Source: Flexilinea flocculi
GTDB lineage: Bacteria > Chloroflexota > Anaerolineae > Anaerolineales > Anaerolineaceae
Assembly: GCF_001192795.1 (NCBI RefSeq)
Contig: NZ_DF968180.1
Span: forward strand, 414,561 to 478,560
Direction: 5' to 3'
DNA length: 64,000 nucleotides
The translations under genes were made by a program, and so were the position numbers. This document shows, piece by piece, positions 35,855 through 44,456 of this stretch; the first letter of the stretch is position 1; the number at the start of each line of letters is the position of its first letter. The notes beneath the pieces are model-generated. The model had not been told where the DNA came from. It worked only from the letters and a program-made list of their open reading frames with translations, and made no database searches.

Positions 35855-36868
35855 ATGAAAACATTCCATAAACTTTATCGAGTATCTCGAATTTGGATCC
35901 TTCTTTTGATTGTATTGACATTGCCTTATTGGATTCCCAACAACTATTATCTGCAAGTGGCTAATTTGGGAATGATTTTTTCGATTCTGACGCTGAGCTT
36001 GAATATCCTTGCTGGCTATACCGGATTATTCTCGGTCGGATTTATCGCTTTCTATGGAATCGGAGCTTACACTTCTGCGATAGTTGTCACAAGATTAGGC
36101 TGGTCGGTTTGGGTTGGTTTCATCCTTGCCGGTGTTGTATCTTCTCTTTTCAGCTTTTTGCTGGGTTTACCGACGATGCGTTTACGCGGTATGTACTTTG
36201 CTGTCGCCACATTGGCGTTTGGCGAAATTATGTACCAGGTATTTCTAAATTGGACCAGTATCACCGGCGGTACAAAGGGAATCAAAGGCGTTCCGTCACC
36301 AGAATTTTTCGGAATATCCCTGCGTCCCTATTCAAAATATTTTTATCTGATATTGGCTGTATTGGTGATCGTAATTCTGTTAACACGGAATTTGATTAAT
36401 TCCCGTACTGGTCGGGCGATGTTGGCAATTCGAGAAAACGATATTGCCGCAGAAGCGATGGGTGTGGATGTTCCCAAATTTAAAATGATTGCATTTCTGA
36501 TCGCCACCTTCTTTGCGGGTGTTGCAGGCGCTTTATATGGACACGAAGTTCGCTATGTCTCTCCTGAATCTTTCGTCAATGCGGAATCCGCGGCAGTTCT
36601 GGCGATGATGGTAGTTGGCGGAATCGGTAGTATTCCAGGTTCCATATTAGGCGGATTTATATTGACGATGCTTCCTGAATATTTACGTTTTCTAGGGAAT
36701 ATTCGTTTGGTCATTTATGGCGCTGCCATTGTTGCGATTATTATCTTTGCACCAAAAGGATTAGGTGGATTAATTGAATGGATTGATGGGTTCTTAAGCG
36801 GAACATTGAAGCTGGGAACTCATAAGAAAAGCACAGAAAAAGTGGAGGGAGAAAATGGTCATTCTTGA
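35855..36868 (+). CDS. livM: LivM-type ABC transporter permease
   Basis: 337 residues from ATG 35855, 4 nt after the livH stop; the longer in-frame extension overlaps livH and is not needed. Nine or ten membrane segments; core signature LNILAGYTGLFSVGFIAFYGIGAYTSA and coupling motif RENDIAAEAMGVDVPKFK. Forms the heterodimeric permease with LivH. The 3' end overlaps livG by 14 bp. Confidence 0.95.
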   Translation: MKTFHKLYRVSRIWILLLIVLTLPYWIPNNYYLQVANLGMIFSILTLSLNILAGYTGLFSVGFIAFYGIGAYTSAIVVTRLGWSVWVGFILAGVVSSLFSFLLGLPTMRLRGMYFAVATLAFGEIMYQVFLNWTSITGGTKGIKGVPSPEFFGISLRPYSKYFYLILAVLVIVILLTRNLINSRTGRAMLAIRENDIAAEAMGVDVPKFKMIAFLIATFFAGVAGALYGHEVRYVSPESFVNAESAAVLAMMVVGGIGSIPGSILGGFILTMLPEYLRFLGNIRLVIYGAAIVAIIIFAPKGLGGLIEWIDGFLSGTLKLGTHKKSTEKVEGENGHS

Positions 36869-37616
36869 GACAAAAGGAATTGGAATCCATTTTGGCGGTT
36901 TAAAAGCTGTCTCCAATGTCGATTTTTCTGTTGAAGAAGGAAGCATCTCCGCAATCATCGGTCCTAATGGCGCTGGAAAAACGACGCTGTTCAATCTCAT
37001 TGCCGGTTTTTATACTCCAACAGAAGGGACTGTTTATTTCAAAGGTAAAGATATTACAAAAATGAAGACCTTTGAACGAACCTATATGGGATTGGCCAGA
37101 ACCTTTCAAAACATCAATTTATTCCGGGAATTATCGGTGATGGATAATGTTCTTTTAGGCTTACATACCAAGACAAAATGTGATCCGATCAGTTCGATGC
37201 TTAATTTGCCGAATAAATTAAGGGAAGAGCGAGAATCCAGAAAAAAGGTCATGGAGACACTGGAATTTTTAAATTTGGCACATTATGTCAATGAAAAAGC
37301 GGGAAGTCTTGCCTATGGCCTTCAAAAGAATCTGGAAATTGCCCGAGCGATTGTTTCCCATCCAAGCGTTTTGTTGCTGGATGAGCCAGCTTCCGGTCTG
37401 AATACCAATGATCTGGATACTTTGTCACAGGGAATCGTCGCAATTCGCAACAGTGGAATTACTGTGGTACTCATCGAGCATAAAATGGATGTCGTCATGT
37501 CAATCTCAGATAAAATTGCTGTCTTAAACTTTGGTCAAAAAATTGCGGATGGAAATCCCGGCGAAATTTGCTGTAATCCTGAGGTGATCGATGCCTATCT
37601 TGGAAAGGATGAGTAA
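36855..37616 (+). CDS. livG: LivG-type ABC transporter ATPase
   Basis: 253 residues. Walker A GPNGAGKTT near residue 37, Q-loop RTFQNINLF, signature region SLAYGLQKNLEIARAI (a degenerate form of LSYGQQ), Walker B VLLLDEPASGLN, and H-loop IEHKMDVVM. The C-terminal VIDAYLGKDE is the hallmark ending of LivG. GGAGGGAGAA precedes the ATG inside the end of livM. Confidence 0.95.
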   Translation: MVILETKGIGIHFGGLKAVSNVDFSVEEGSISAIIGPNGAGKTTLFNLIAGFYTPTEGTVYFKGKDITKMKTFERTYMGLARTFQNINLFRELSVMDNVLLGLHTKTKCDPISSMLNLPNKLREERESRKKVMETLEFLNLAHYVNEKAGSLAYGLQKNLEIARAIVSHPSVLLLDEPASGLNTNDLDTLSQGIVAIRNSGITVVLIEHKMDVVMSISDKIAVLNFGQKIADGNPGEICCNPEVIDAYLGKDE

Positions 37617-37620
37617 TAAC

Positions 37621-38355
37621 ATGCTAAAACTTGAAAATGTTTTTGTCAATTATGCAAATATTCAGGTCCTCCATGGAATTAACATCGAAGTCAAAGCAGG
37701 TGAAATTGTAACGATTATCGGAGCAAATGGTGCAGGCAAAAGTACAACCCTGAAAGCGATTTCCGGATTAATCCCAAAGACGCTGAACAGCTCCATTAAA
37801 TTTCTTGATGAAGATATTACTTCTCTGCAGGCTGAAAAAGTCGTTGAAAGAGGAATATCATTATCACCGGAGGGCCGCCGTATTTTCCCTGATTTGACGG
37901 TTACTGAGAACCTTGAGATGGGTGCTTATTTGCGGGCGAAAGATAAAGAAGGCGTAAAAAATGACATGAAAGAAGTCTTCACCATGTTTCCGCGCCTTGA
38001 AGAAAGAAAAAAGCAGTCCGGAAAAACACTGTCCGGAGGGGAACAGCAAATGCTGGCAATTGCCCGCGCATTAATGGCAAAGCCAAAATTGTTAATGCTC
38101 GATGAGCCTTCAACCGGATTGGCTCCTCTCATTGTGAAGGACATCTTTGAGATTATCAAACAAGTCAACAAAAAAGGAACAACTGTTTTGCTGGTGGAAC
38201 AGAATGCGAAGATTGCTCTCAGTGTGGCAGATCGCGGGTACGTTCTCAAAAACGGTAATATTGTGATGGAAGATACCGGTAAAAACCTTTTAAAGAATGA
38301 GTTGATCAGAGCTGCTTATCTTGGCGAAAGCACTTATAAAGAAAAGAAAGCATAA
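37621..38355 (+). CDS. livF: LivF-type ABC transporter ATPase
   Basis: 244 residues from ATG 37621, 4 nt after the livG stop (an ATG at 37609 is an alternative adding four residues). Walker A GANGAGKSTTLK, signature LSGGEQQMLAIARALM, Walker B KLLMLDEPSTGLAP, H-loop LVEQNAKIALS, and C-terminal IRAAYLGES typical of LivF. It pairs with LivG and completes the importer. The pyrK-like gene follows 6 nt later, which argues that transport and the downstream enzymes are one operon. Confidence 0.94.
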   Translation: MLKLENVFVNYANIQVLHGINIEVKAGEIVTIIGANGAGKSTTLKAISGLIPKTLNSSIKFLDEDITSLQAEKVVERGISLSPEGRRIFPDLTVTENLEMGAYLRAKDKEGVKNDMKEVFTMFPRLEERKKQSGKTLSGGEQQMLAIARALMAKPKLLMLDEPSTGLAPLIVKDIFEIIKQVNKKGTTVLLVEQNAKIALSVADRGYVLKNGNIVMEDTGKNLLKNELIRAAYLGESTYKEKKA

Positions 38356-38361
38356 ACTGAT

Positions 38362-39126
38362 ATGTATATCGATAGTCAGGTAGTCTCTAACTACGAGATT
38401 GATAAAGAATATGGACGTGTATGTCTGGAAGCTCCTGAAATTGCAGCGTCCGCTTTGCCAGGCCAGTTTGTGATGATGAAATATTGGCAAGGTCTGACGC
38501 CATTTTTTATGCGGCCGTTCAGTATCAATTCGACGGATAATAAAAACGGGACAATCGAAATTCTCTACAAAGTTGTCGGAGAAGGAACTGCAATTTTAAA
38601 GAAACTCCAAAAGGCTGATAAAGTTCAAATCCTTGGACCATTGGGTAATTCATTTCCGCTGAAAGAAAACTTTAAGCGCATTGCTATTATCGGGAGGGGT
38701 GTTGGAGCAGCTCCGATGCGATTCCTTGCCGAATATGCTCGGAAGAAAAACGTGGAAGCTCACGTGTTTATCTCAGCTGCCCGTCCGGAATTCTTATTCG
38801 ATACAACTTATTTTCAAACCATCGAATGCCAGTTTACCGGATCCTGCGACGATCGCCGTTTGGTCACTTCCTATTTTGAGGAAGAATTGACGCATACCCA
38901 TTTTGATGCTGCTTATGTATGCGGCTCAAAACGGTTAATCGGTGATGTAAAACGCTTAATGGATCAATACGGTTTTGAAGGATATGCTTCTCTTGAAGCA
39001 CATATGGCTTGTGGAGTCGGCGCCTGTAAAGGTTGTACGATCGTTATCAATGAAGAAGGGACAGAACGTTTTGCACGCGTATGTAAGGAAGGTCCAATAT
39101 TCCCAGTGCGAAATTTGGTGTATTGA
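38362..39126 (+). CDS. pyrK: Dihydroorotate dehydrogenase electron-transfer subunit (PyrK-type iron-sulfur flavoprotein)
   Basis: 254 residues of the ferredoxin reductase-like fold. The FAD-binding half includes PGQFVMMKYWQG and FFMRPFSINS (the R-P-F-S motif), the NAD-binding half includes IIGRGVGAAPMRFLAEYA, and the C-terminal 2Fe-2S site is CGVGACKGCTIVI plus a distal CKEG (four cysteines). It links the flavin of PyrD to NAD+/NADH and can run either way. It follows livF by 6 nt and overlaps pyrD by 4 nt. A related reductase for another pyrimidine or ureide substrate cannot be excluded. Confidence 0.88.
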   Translation: MYIDSQVVSNYEIDKEYGRVCLEAPEIAASALPGQFVMMKYWQGLTPFFMRPFSINSTDNKNGTIEILYKVVGEGTAILKKLQKADKVQILGPLGNSFPLKENFKRIAIIGRGVGAAPMRFLAEYARKKNVEAHVFISAARPEFLFDTTYFQTIECQFTGSCDDRRLVTSYFEEELTHTHFDAAYVCGSKRLIGDVKRLMDQYGFEGYASLEAHMACGVGACKGCTIVINEEGTERFARVCKEGPIFPVRNLVY

Positions 39127-40055
39127 AGATGTATAAAACAGATTTAAGCGTCCAGATTAGCACCTTGCAGATGAAAAATCCTGTGATGCCTGCATCCGGT
39201 GCATATGATTACTTTGAAGATAATGCCGATGTTTTTCCCATGTGTACATTGGGCGCTATTATGCTGAAAAGTGTTCATCGTTACCCCAGACCAGGAAATA
39301 AACCTCCCAGAATTGCCGAAGTGACCGGTGGCATGCTGAATTCCATCGGAATTCCTTCCATCGGGATTGAAGAATTTTTGAACAAAGGTATGTTGGAACA
39401 TTATAAAACCCTTAATGTTCCGGTCGTAATCAGCATTTCTGGCGGAAGTCCGGTTGATTATGTGGAAATTTGTAAAATGCTGGAAGGAAATCCTTTCATC
39501 GATGCGATTGAATTAAATCTTTCATGTCCGAATGTGGGAACAGGGCTGCAATTAGCATCAGATGAAGTACTTCTTGGCCGCACAGTTCAATCGGTGCGTA
39601 CCGTCACCAGTTTTCCTCTGATCGCAAAGCTTTCACCCAATGTAACTGATATTCGAAAGACCGCAAAGATTTCTGAAGAATGCGGCGCAGATGCTGTTAC
39701 GGTGGCAAATACGTATATGGGTATGAAGATCGACATACAGACCAAAAAGCCAGTGCTTGGAAATATTATGGGAGGATTATCCGGTCCTGCTATTAAACCA
39801 ATTACGCTGCATATGGTTTATCAGGCTTATTCTGTACTGAATATCCCGATCATTGCTTGTGGTGGAATTATGTGCGCATCAGATGCGATAGAATATATCC
39901 TGGCAGGTGCGACAGCGGTTCAGGTCGGAGCGGGGAATTTTGTCAATCCGATGCTGATGAAAGAAGTAATAGAGGGAATTGATGATTATTTAGCAAAAAA
40001 CGGCTGTCAATCGCTTTCTGATATTCGTGGAATCGCAAATTGCAGAAAAAATTGA
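39123..40055 (+). CDS. pyrD: Dihydroorotate dehydrogenase catalytic subunit, class 1B-like
   Basis: 310 residues, TIM barrel with FMN. It begins DLSVQISTLQMKNPVMPASGAYDY and holds LNSIGIPSIGIEEF, AIELNLSCPNVGTG near 130-143 (the Ser-Cys-Pro-Asn motif with the candidate catalytic Cys), IAKLSPNVTDI with the FMN-binding Lys, and PIIACGGIMCASDAIEYILAGATAVQVG for the phosphate. The usual GGLSGPAIKP signature is present. Class 1B enzymes use NAD+ through PyrK, which fits the upstream overlapping gene. It converts dihydroorotate and orotate reversibly. Last gene before a 376-bp gap. Confidence 0.92.
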   Translation: MKMYKTDLSVQISTLQMKNPVMPASGAYDYFEDNADVFPMCTLGAIMLKSVHRYPRPGNKPPRIAEVTGGMLNSIGIPSIGIEEFLNKGMLEHYKTLNVPVVISISGGSPVDYVEICKMLEGNPFIDAIELNLSCPNVGTGLQLASDEVLLGRTVQSVRTVTSFPLIAKLSPNVTDIRKTAKISEECGADAVTVANTYMGMKIDIQTKKPVLGNIMGGLSGPAIKPITLHMVYQAYSVLNIPIIACGGIMCASDAIEYILAGATAVQVGAGNFVNPMLMKEVIEGIDDYLAKNGCQSLSDIRGIANCRKN

Positions 40056-40204
40056 TTTATTATGCCGTTATCTAAATCCATTTTCCCGATCTGCAAAAAT
40101 CATAAATCATGAAATGAGCAGATCTGGAAAATGGATAAATCGAAAATCAGCTTCTGAATCATTTATTTTTTTTCTGAATTTGCACAATCTTTTTTGTGTA
40201 GTTC

Positions 40205-40345
40205 AATTTGGCTGTAAATTTGAAAGAGTGGATTGGGATCTTAAAATGAGGAAAGGCTTTTTGAAAATAAAAATGAAAAATTGTTGCATGGAGCGCAACA
40301 ACATAAAAACAAATAATCCATTCCCAATTCTGAACCGCAGAGAGC
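40205..40345. repeat. Degenerate AATTCGAAATATGG element between pyrD and pyrB
   Basis: GGCTGTAAATTTGAAAGAG and CAATTCTGAACCGC are weak ends; inside, ATTGTTGCATGGAGCGCAAC is a short hairpin. The rest of the 40056-40431 gap shows no gene. Confidence 0.45.
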
Positions 40346-40431
40346 GAATCGTTAATGAAAAATCAATACGATAATAGGGTATTTTTATTTTTTTCGTTTA
40401 AGTCATACGAATACAAAAAAGGAGAAAAGAA

Positions 40432-41367
40432 ATGACAACAACATTATATGGGAAAGACATACTGGATGTCCAATCGCTGACAGATGACGAAGTGCATCTG
40501 ATCATGGAAACGGCAGCGCGATACGAGCGTGTGATGAAGTCCGGCGGACGGCTGTTGAACATGGACGGAAAAACCTTGGCGACACTGTTTTACGAACCAT
40601 CGACACGCACACGGCTGTCGTTTGAAACAGCGATGCTGCGATTGGGAGGGACGGTGTTGTCGGTAGCTGATGCGAAGACGTCCAGCTCCTCGAAAAAAGG
40701 AGAAACGATCTACGATACGGGGAAAATGATCGAAGGATACGCGGATGTAGCGGTGATACGGCATCCGGAGACGGGATCGGCAGCGGAGCTGGCAGCGGGA
40801 TCGAGCAAACCGGTGATCAACGGAGGAGATGGAGCGGGACAACATCCGACACAGGCGCTGCTGGATCTGTATACGATCATCAAAGAGAAGGGGAAGACAG
40901 AAGGATTGACGGTATGTCTGGCAGGGGATCTGAAAAACGGACGGACAGTACATTCGGGAGCAGCGTTATTAGCACGGATGGGGGTGAAATTTATCTTCAC
41001 GGCACCGGAAGCGTTGGCGATGCCGGCGAGCATCACCGAAGGATTGAAGAAGAGCGGAGTGGAAGTTGAGATCAATCCGGATCTGGATTCGGCAGTAGCG
41101 AAAAGCGACGTGCTGTACATGACGCGGATCCAGAAAGAACGGTTTGAAGATCCGGAAGAATATGAACGGCTGAAGACATCGTATGAAGTGACCAACGAGA
41201 CGGTAAAGAAAGCGAAAAAAGGGATGATCATCATGCATCCGTTGCCGAGAGTGACAGAGATTGCAGTGGAAGTGGATGCATATGAAGGGGCAGCGTATTT
41301 CCGACAGGCAGCGAATGGGGTACCGGTACGGATGGCACTGTTGGCATTAGTGTGCGGCTGTGAGTAA
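40432..41367 (+). CDS. pyrB: Aspartate carbamoyltransferase catalytic subunit
   Basis: 311 residues closely following the PyrB pattern: carbamoyl-phosphate motif FYEPSTRTRLSFETAM near 43-58, SSSKKGET near 76-83 (the mobile 80s loop with Ser and Lys), NGGDGAGQHPTQALLDLY, GDLKNGRTVHS, YMTRIQKERF and the aspartate-binding HPLPRVTEIAVEVD near 263-276. It joins aspartate and carbamoyl phosphate; the reaction is reversible. The carbamate kinase gene starts 37 nt downstream. Codon use is strongly biased to A/G-ending codons (GCG, GGA, CCG, ACG) unlike all flanking genes except arcC. No regulatory subunit PyrI is seen. AAAAAGGAGAAAAG precedes the ATG. Confidence 0.93.
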   Translation: MTTTLYGKDILDVQSLTDDEVHLIMETAARYERVMKSGGRLLNMDGKTLATLFYEPSTRTRLSFETAMLRLGGTVLSVADAKTSSSSKKGETIYDTGKMIEGYADVAVIRHPETGSAAELAAGSSKPVINGGDGAGQHPTQALLDLYTIIKEKGKTEGLTVCLAGDLKNGRTVHSGAALLARMGVKFIFTAPEALAMPASITEGLKKSGVEVEINPDLDSAVAKSDVLYMTRIQKERFEDPEEYERLKTSYEVTNETVKKAKKGMIIMHPLPRVTEIAVEVDAYEGAAYFRQAANGVPVRMALLALVCGCE

Positions 41368-41403
41368 GCGCGAGAAAACCAGAGAAGAGGGAAAAGACGA
41401 AAC

Positions 41404-42360
41404 ATGGCAAAAAAAGTAGCAGTAGTAGCAATCGGCGGGAACTCATTAATCAAAGACAAAGCGCATCAATCGTGTGAAGATCAGTATCTGGCAGCGAAAG
41501 AGACGGCGAAGCACATCGTGGATATGATTGAAGCGGGCTGGGAAGTGGTTGTGGGGCATGGAAACGGACCACAAGTGGGCTTTATCCTGCAGAAAGCGGA
41601 ACTGGCAGAAAAAGAAGTGAATCTGGCGATGGCGTCATTGGATGTATGCGGAGCACAGAGTCAGGGACAGATCGGATATATGCTGGCGCAGAACTTACAG
41701 AATGAGTTGAAACGGCGGAAGATCGAGAAATCAGTGGCGTGTGTCTTAGAACAGACGATTGTGGATAAAGACGACCCGGCATTCAAAAAACCGACGAAGC
41801 CGATAGGCGGATTCATGGGGGAAAGTGAAGCGAAAGCGAAAGCGGAAGCAGAAGGCTGGACGGTGGTGGAAGATGCCGGACGGGGATGGAGAAGAGTCGT
41901 GGCATCGCCGTTGCCGAAAGAGATCGTAGAGCTGGAAGCGATACGGTCATTGATAGAAGCGGGCGTGGTGACGATATCAATCGGCGGAGGCGGAATTCCG
42001 GTAATACGGGATGACAACGGAGATCTGGAAGGAGTGGCAGCAGTAATTGATAAAGATTTCGGGAACAGCCTGCTGGCACGTGAAATCAAAGCGGACCTGC
42101 TGCTGATTTCGACGGCAGTGGAAAAAGTGGCGATCAATTATGGGACAGCGGAAGAGAAATGGCTGGATCGGATGACGCTGGCAGAAGCGAAAGCGTACCT
42201 GGCGGAAGGAAAGCATTTCAAGAGCGGATCCATGGCGCCGAAGATTCAAGCGTGCATCTGGTTCCTGGAAGCTGGCGGAAAACAAGCTTTGATCACAAAT
42301 CCAGAAAACATCGGTCGTGCCCTGAAAGGTGAATCCGGTACGTTAATTACCTGCAATTAA
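41404..42360 (+). CDS. arcC: Carbamate kinase
   Basis: 318 residues of the amino-acid-kinase fold: VVAIGGNSLI at the N terminus, GHGNGPQVGFIL near 51-62, ASPLPKEIVELEAI, ISIGGGGIPVI, and FKSGSMAPKIQACIWF near 277-292. It interconverts carbamoyl phosphate plus ADP with carbamate plus ATP; in catabolic operons it makes ATP. Its position between pyrB and a cyclic amidohydrolase suggests either ATP recovery from carbamoyl phosphate or, less likely, supply of carbamoyl phosphate to PyrB. The unusual codon style shared with pyrB stops abruptly near 42265: the last 30 or so codons look like the neighbours. Confidence 0.94.
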   Translation: MAKKVAVVAIGGNSLIKDKAHQSCEDQYLAAKETAKHIVDMIEAGWEVVVGHGNGPQVGFILQKAELAEKEVNLAMASLDVCGAQSQGQIGYMLAQNLQNELKRRKIEKSVACVLEQTIVDKDDPAFKKPTKPIGGFMGESEAKAKAEAEGWTVVEDAGRGWRRVVASPLPKEIVELEAIRSLIEAGVVTISIGGGGIPVIRDDNGDLEGVAAVIDKDFGNSLLAREIKADLLLISTAVEKVAINYGTAEEKWLDRMTLAEAKAYLAEGKHFKSGSMAPKIQACIWFLEAGGKQALITNPENIGRALKGESGTLITCN

Positions 42361-42365
42361 GGGAC

Positions 42366-42490
42366 CAGAAATTCGAAATCTGGTAAGTATTTTTTGATTA
42401 TTGTGAAGTTTTGTGTAAAACGAAAACTTCACAATAACAAATTTTTCCAGATTGATTCGAATAACACTTCCATATTTTAAATAATTGCCA
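42366..42490. repeat. AATTCGAAATATGG repeat with 15-bp hairpin
   Basis: CAGAAATTCGAAATCTGG and CATATTTTAAATAATTGCC enclose the perfect stem TTATTGTGAAGTTTT (42398-42412) and AAAACTTCACAATAA (42423-42437), plus the right module TTTTTCCAGATTGATTCGAA. It separates arcC from the amidohydrolase gene in the same direction. Confidence 0.85.
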
Positions 42491-42634
42491 GGGAACCGTG
42501 AAATAGCAAATCTGCAAGAATGGAATGATTTTGCCATAGATACTGGAAAAATAATTGATTCTTCCCAGTTTTGAGTAAAAATCTAAACATTTTGATTAAA
42601 AACTGAGAATTCATGTCAAAAAAGGAGAGAAAAA

Positions 42635-44032
42635 ATGGAGTGGGACCATATTATAAAAAATGGGACTATTGTAACTTCGAGAGAACAATATAAAGCGAAT
42701 ATATATGTTAAGGATGAAAAAATAGCTGCAATTTCTTCTGTTGAATTGCCGGGTGACGCGCGCGAAATTACCGATGCAAATGGAAAGTATGTGCTTCCGG
42801 GTTTTATTGAAACGCATGTTCATTCGCGTGACGGAAGAAAAGGTGCATATTATAAGGAAGATTTCTTCCATTCTTCAATGGCAGGTGTAGTTGGCGGCGT
42901 AACGACACTGTTTGAGATGCCAAACTGTAATCCGGCAATTTACAATGTGGAGAATATGAATGATCTTATTTCCTGCATAACTCCAAAAGCACACCTCGAT
43001 TTTGGTGTTTGGGCTTTATGTTTGGGAAATCTGAATAAGGATCAAATTATTCCTCTTGCTGAAGCCGGTGTAGTCGGTTTTAAATTTTTCTGGGGATATG
43101 CCATTGACAGTAAGACATATCAGTTGATTTATAACTATGAAGAAGGAATGAAAGATGTCATTCCGCCGCTTGATGATGGAGAAATCTATAAAATCTTCCG
43201 CGAAGTTCAAAAGACCGGCAAACTACTGGGAATTCATGCAGAAAACTTTGCTTTGATTAAAATGTTGACAGCAGAAGTCAAAGCCTCCGGAGATAAGAGC
43301 TATGAAGCGATGCTTCGATCCCGCCCGCCAGTCTCTGAATTAACAGTGATTGAAACCGGAATTCTTTTTGCTCAGGCAACAGGAGCTCATCTGCATATTC
43401 ACCATCTGGCGAGTGGTGATGGCGTTGAATTGATTCGTGATGCCCAGAAGAAAAATATTCATGTTACCGCTGAAACTTGCACGCATTATCTGGAACTGTC
43501 AAACGAAGATTATGATCGTGTCGGACCATTGATTAAGGGATATCCTCCTATTCGCTTAAAACGCGATCAAGAACTTTTATGGGATGGATTACGAGATGGT
43601 ACACTTTCTTATGTTTGTTCAGATCATGCGCCTCATTCCTATGAAGAAAAAATGCAAGATTTATGGACAGCGCCAGCTGGAATGGCAAATATTGAAACGA
43701 TGGCGCCGGTTATGATCAATGCCGTCAATGAAGGAAAAATCACCCTTAATCAATTGGTTCAGTTTTTGTCAGAGAATCAGGCGAAACAATTTGGTTTCTA
43801 TCCACAAAAAGGATCTCTTGAGGTTGGAACGGATGCAGATATCGTTGTTGTGGATCTGGATAAAGAATATGTTTTGGACCAGGAAAAACTGCATTCCCGC
43901 ACAAAACTGACTCCTTTCCATGGCCGAAAAATGAAAGGGCTTCCTGTTCAAACTATTCTGCGTGGCAAGACTGTTGCCAAAGATGGTGAAGTTGTTTCGG
44001 AACCATGCGGAAAATTTGTTCGACCGCTCTAA
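42635..44032 (+). CDS. Cyclic amidohydrolase, dihydroorotase/allantoinase type
   Basis: 465 residues of the amidohydrolase superfamily. The start of the barrel has LPGFIETHVHSRDG (HxH metal ligands near 61-63 and an Arg in the place that binds the substrate carboxylate in dihydroorotase). GVVGFKFFWGY near 145 carries the probable carboxylated Lys, then HAEN, HIHHLAS and CSDHAPH supply His/Asp ligands. The ending GLPVQTILRGKTVAKDGEVV is shared with dihydropyrimidinase and allantoinase. It should open a cyclic ureide (dihydroorotate, allantoin or hydantoin). With PyrK/PyrD/PyrB beside it, dihydroorotate is my first choice. AAAAGGAGAGAAAA precedes the ATG. Confidence 0.85.
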   Translation: MEWDHIIKNGTIVTSREQYKANIYVKDEKIAAISSVELPGDAREITDANGKYVLPGFIETHVHSRDGRKGAYYKEDFFHSSMAGVVGGVTTLFEMPNCNPAIYNVENMNDLISCITPKAHLDFGVWALCLGNLNKDQIIPLAEAGVVGFKFFWGYAIDSKTYQLIYNYEEGMKDVIPPLDDGEIYKIFREVQKTGKLLGIHAENFALIKMLTAEVKASGDKSYEAMLRSRPPVSELTVIETGILFAQATGAHLHIHHLASGDGVELIRDAQKKNIHVTAETCTHYLELSNEDYDRVGPLIKGYPPIRLKRDQELLWDGLRDGTLSYVCSDHAPHSYEEKMQDLWTAPAGMANIETMAPVMINAVNEGKITLNQLVQFLSENQAKQFGFYPQKGSLEVGTDADIVVVDLDKEYVLDQEKLHSRTKLTPFHGRKMKGLPVQTILRGKTVAKDGEVVSEPCGKFVRPL

Positions 44033-44118
44033 TTGGCAGGAATAACCAGTACTTCGAAAAAGGATTCTTTCTTTGTTCCAAAAGTTGATCCGAATTTTGA
44101 GTTGGTGATTAATACCGT

Positions 44119-44152
44119 AAAAGAGAGTATCAAAAATACTCTCTTTTATTTG
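44119..44152 (+). terminator. Intrinsic terminator after the cyclic amidohydrolase gene
   Basis: A perfect 11-bp stem, AAAAGAGAGTA and TACTCTCTTTT with loop TCAAAAA, is followed by ATTTGTGTT. It lies 87 nt past the stop codon and closes the liv-pyr-arcC region. Confidence 0.8.
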
Positions 44153-44167
44153 TGTTCTATATTGAAA

Positions 44168-44204
44168 GCAAAAGCGCCGCTTTAGTTCATAGCGGCGCTT
44201 TTGC
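44168..44204. terminator. Second, GC-rich perfect hairpin
   Basis: GCAAAAGCGCCGCT and AGCGGCGCTTTTGC form a perfect 14-bp stem with loop TTAGTTCAT, 16 nt after the previous terminator. The T-run is inside the stem, so it could act in either direction. Confidence 0.6.
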
Positions 44205-44325
44205 AAAGGAAAGATGAAAAAGTTGTGTTGTATGGAAGAAATTTGCTGATATCGATACAACAAGGATAAAGAAATCAGAACTCATATTCGAATTCCATGA
44301 AGCAGCTCGTCAGGAGGAGTGAACG

Positions 44326-44450
44326 CAGTAATTCGAAATATGAAAAGAATTCCTTGTTGTACTTATGGTTTTGCACTTCGCGTAAAACCATAGGTACAAC
44401 AAATTTTCTTGATTGATTCGAAAAGTTTATCCATATTTCGAACTGCTGGA
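44326..44450. repeat. AATTCGAAATATGG repeat, first of a tandem pair
   Basis: Ends CAGTAATTCGAAATATG and CCATATTTCGAACTGCTG; stem TTGTTGTACTTATGGTTTTGC pairs with GCGTAAAACCATAGGTACAA plus CAA with one wobble and a small offset. It includes the TTTTCTTGATTGATTCGAAA module. The stem middle (ACTTATG) is unique to this copy. Confidence 0.9.
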
Positions 44451-44456
44451 ATGGAC

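Noticed and set aside
40710..41459. A 249-codon minus-strand ORF, with others nearby, antisense to pyrB and arcC
   Set aside because: The frames exist because of the biased codons of pyrB and arcC; the translations are low-complexity Ser/Pro-rich with no recognisable domain, and the plus-strand genes are clear.
40432..42360. Reading the carbamoyltransferase and carbamate kinase as a YgeW/YqeA-type purine-degradation pair
   Set aside because: The transferase has the full aspartate carbamoyltransferase motif set (STRTRLSFET, SSKKGET, HPLPRVTEIA), so PyrB is the better call. A catabolic role is still considered through the reversed pyrimidine route.
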